Of a stretch of DNA of 64,000 nucleotides, positions 63,001 to 64,000 are shown piece by piece. Numbering within the stretch: position 1 is the stretch's first letter; each line of letters opens with the position of its first letter. The DNA is from Vicia villosa (taxonomy: Eukaryota > Streptophyta > Magnoliopsida > Fabales > Fabaceae). The notes under the pieces were generated by a model. The model did not search any database and was not told the DNA's origin. It was given only the letters and a program-made list of their open reading frames with translations. The stretch lies in NCBI RefSeq assembly GCF_029867415.1, contig NC_081180.1:239819088-239883087 (forward strand), in the 5' to 3' direction. The translations under genes were made by a program, and so were the position numbers.

Positions 63001-63645
63001 GGTCTGTACTAGACCCGACATAGCATATGTAGTAAGTCTTGCAAGCAGGTACATGGCGAATCCTGGAAAGGCTTACTGGCAAGCATTGAAGTGGATTTTA
63101 AGGTACATAAATGGATCTCTGAACAGGGTTCTAATTTATGTTGGAGCCTTGGGTGAAGATAATAAAGCAGCAATTGAAGGATATGTCGACTCTGATTATG
63201 CAAGTTGTATGGATTCCAGAAAATCTATTTCTGGATATGTTTTCACTATGTTTGGCACTGCAATTAGTTGGAAAGCAACACTTCAGAAGGTTGTTGCTCT
63301 ATCAACCACTGAAGCGGAGTATATTGCCCTAACTGAAGCTGTGAAAGAAGCATTGTGGCTTGAAGGTTTTGCAAAGGAGCTGAAACTTCAAGGTCGAGGT
63401 ATCACTGTTAAATGTGATAGTCAAAGTGCAATACACGTGTCGAAGAACTCAACATATCATGAGCGAACTAAGCACATCGATGTGAGGTTGCATTTCGTCA
63501 GAGGAGTAATCGAGCGTGGAGAAGTCTTCTGAAGACAATGCTGCTGATATGATCACTAAGACATTGCCAAGTTGCAAGTTTTTCCACTGTATGCAGTTGC
63601 TAAAGCTGCATGAAGAAAGCTAGTTGTTCCCTTGATGTTGTAGAG
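60099..63645 (+). pseudogene. copia gag-pol, nearly complete but broken
   Basis: One frame runs from about 60127 to 62433 with stops at 60310-60312 and 60520-60522. Gag remnant: LYGRESLAFEEVQSALYS. Zinc knuckle CYHCKKEGHMRKVC at 60388-60429. Then come protease WIMDSGCTWHMT (60550), pre-integrase IWHMRLGHVSERG, integrase (HADLWGP, IVDDYSRMLW, RTDNGLEF, PQQNGLAERF) and RT up to LELEQM at 62411. A small deletion there shifts the frame. RT resumes (LLYVDDILIASNN near 62665), then RNase H at 62957-63532 (DSDYASCMDSRKSISGY, STTEAEYIAL, HERTKHIDVRLHFV). A last frameshift near 63525 precedes the end (DNAADMITKTLP). Extra stops lie near 62548 and 62924. Confidence 0.88.
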
Positions 63646-63665
63646 TTAGATCCAAGGTGGAGATT

Positions 63666-64000
63666 TGTGAGATATTGGATCAAACTCTAGTATGGTCGAA
63701 GGGTAGCTTCTTGGTTCAACAGGAGTAAGCATGAAGTCGAAGGTTGTTCACATGCTTGTGTCAAAGATGCTAGGGTAGCTAGCATGTTAAATTAGGTTTT
63801 AGTGTTTAAGCCCTAATTTGTTAAGTTAGCTTGTTTATTAAGTTGGCTTGTGTAATGGGCCTTGTGAAAAAAGTCCATTAGTTAGTATGTTAGGTTTTAT
63901 TATAAATAGCATACTAGTCTCTCATCATTGTTAAGCTGCAAATCCTAATTTAGGGTGAGAGAGGTTATTTGTTATTCTTGTAAACTTGTAATCTTGTTTT
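63666..64000 (+). repeat. 3' LTR, cut by the window edge
   Basis: Starts TGTGAGATATTGGATC and runs past base 64000. The TATA region is near 63898-63910. Confidence 0.85.

Larger units (their letters stand above)
59835..64000 (+). mobile_element. Ty1/copia retrotransposon, cut by the right window edge
   Basis: LTRs at 59835-60098 (3' part missing) and from 63666 to the window end share TGTGAGATATTGGATC, GTATGGTCGAAGGGTAGC and a TATA region TTATTATAAATAGCATAC. The left LTR breaks off after AAATCCTAA and is followed directly by gag codons. One deletion therefore removed the LTR end, the primer site and the start of gag. Pol is almost complete but carries stops and frameshifts. A purine tract, AAGGTGGAGATT, precedes the right LTR. 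Confidence 0.88.

Overview
The window is nuclear DNA of a flowering plant. It is AT-rich, its genes have introns with GT...AG borders, and it is packed with plant LTR retrotransposons, LINEs and MITEs. A legume of the inverted-repeat-lacking clade (vetch, pea, clover, medick) is my best guess. That is an inference from the very long Ogre/Tat-like LTR and the style of the other repeats. I could not run a search to confirm it.

The only host gene that looks functional is a G-type lectin S-domain receptor-like kinase on the plus strand (12575-35586). Seven exons join without a stop or frameshift into 816 codons: signal peptide, B-lectin, S-locus glycoprotein, EGF-like, PAN, transmembrane, kinase, C-terminal tail. 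The gene covers 23 kb because introns 1 (6.1 kb) and 2 (13.8 kb) are full of mobile DNA. A related kinase lies upstream in the same orientation (5659-7144). It is a pseudogene, cut from its 5' half by a copia element (1-5592) and carrying a nonsense codon in its activation segment. A broken F-box/LRR gene lies at 39935-40615, minus strand.

Layout. 1-5592: minus-strand copia element running off the left edge, with its 5' LTR 66 bp from the kinase pseudogene. 5593-7144: kinase pseudogene. 7430-8110: LINE remnant. 8111-12574: non-coding AT-rich DNA. 12575-35586: receptor kinase gene. Intron 1 holds three 5'-truncated antisense LINEs, each with perfect target-site duplications. Intron 2 holds a CACTA-like remnant split by an 8.4-kb LTR element, which has gag and an extra ORF but no recognisable pol, and which itself carries a hAT-type element in one LTR. 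36608-38599: Cassandra-type TRIM with 5S rRNA-like LTRs, interrupted by a solo LTR. 39935-42571: F-box pseudogene and two MITEs. 42654-54104: copia element split by a 6.1-kb solo LTR of Ogre/Tat type. 55146-58972: eroded copia element. 58973-59834: microsatellites, inverted repeats and a 35-base G run. 59835-64000: another copia element running off the right edge.

Much of the window can be read as a nesting history, because many insertions have target-site duplications or an undisturbed sister copy. The retroelement coding regions all carry stops or frameshifts, except one gag ORF (43054-43998). None of the elements with pol looks autonomous as it stands.
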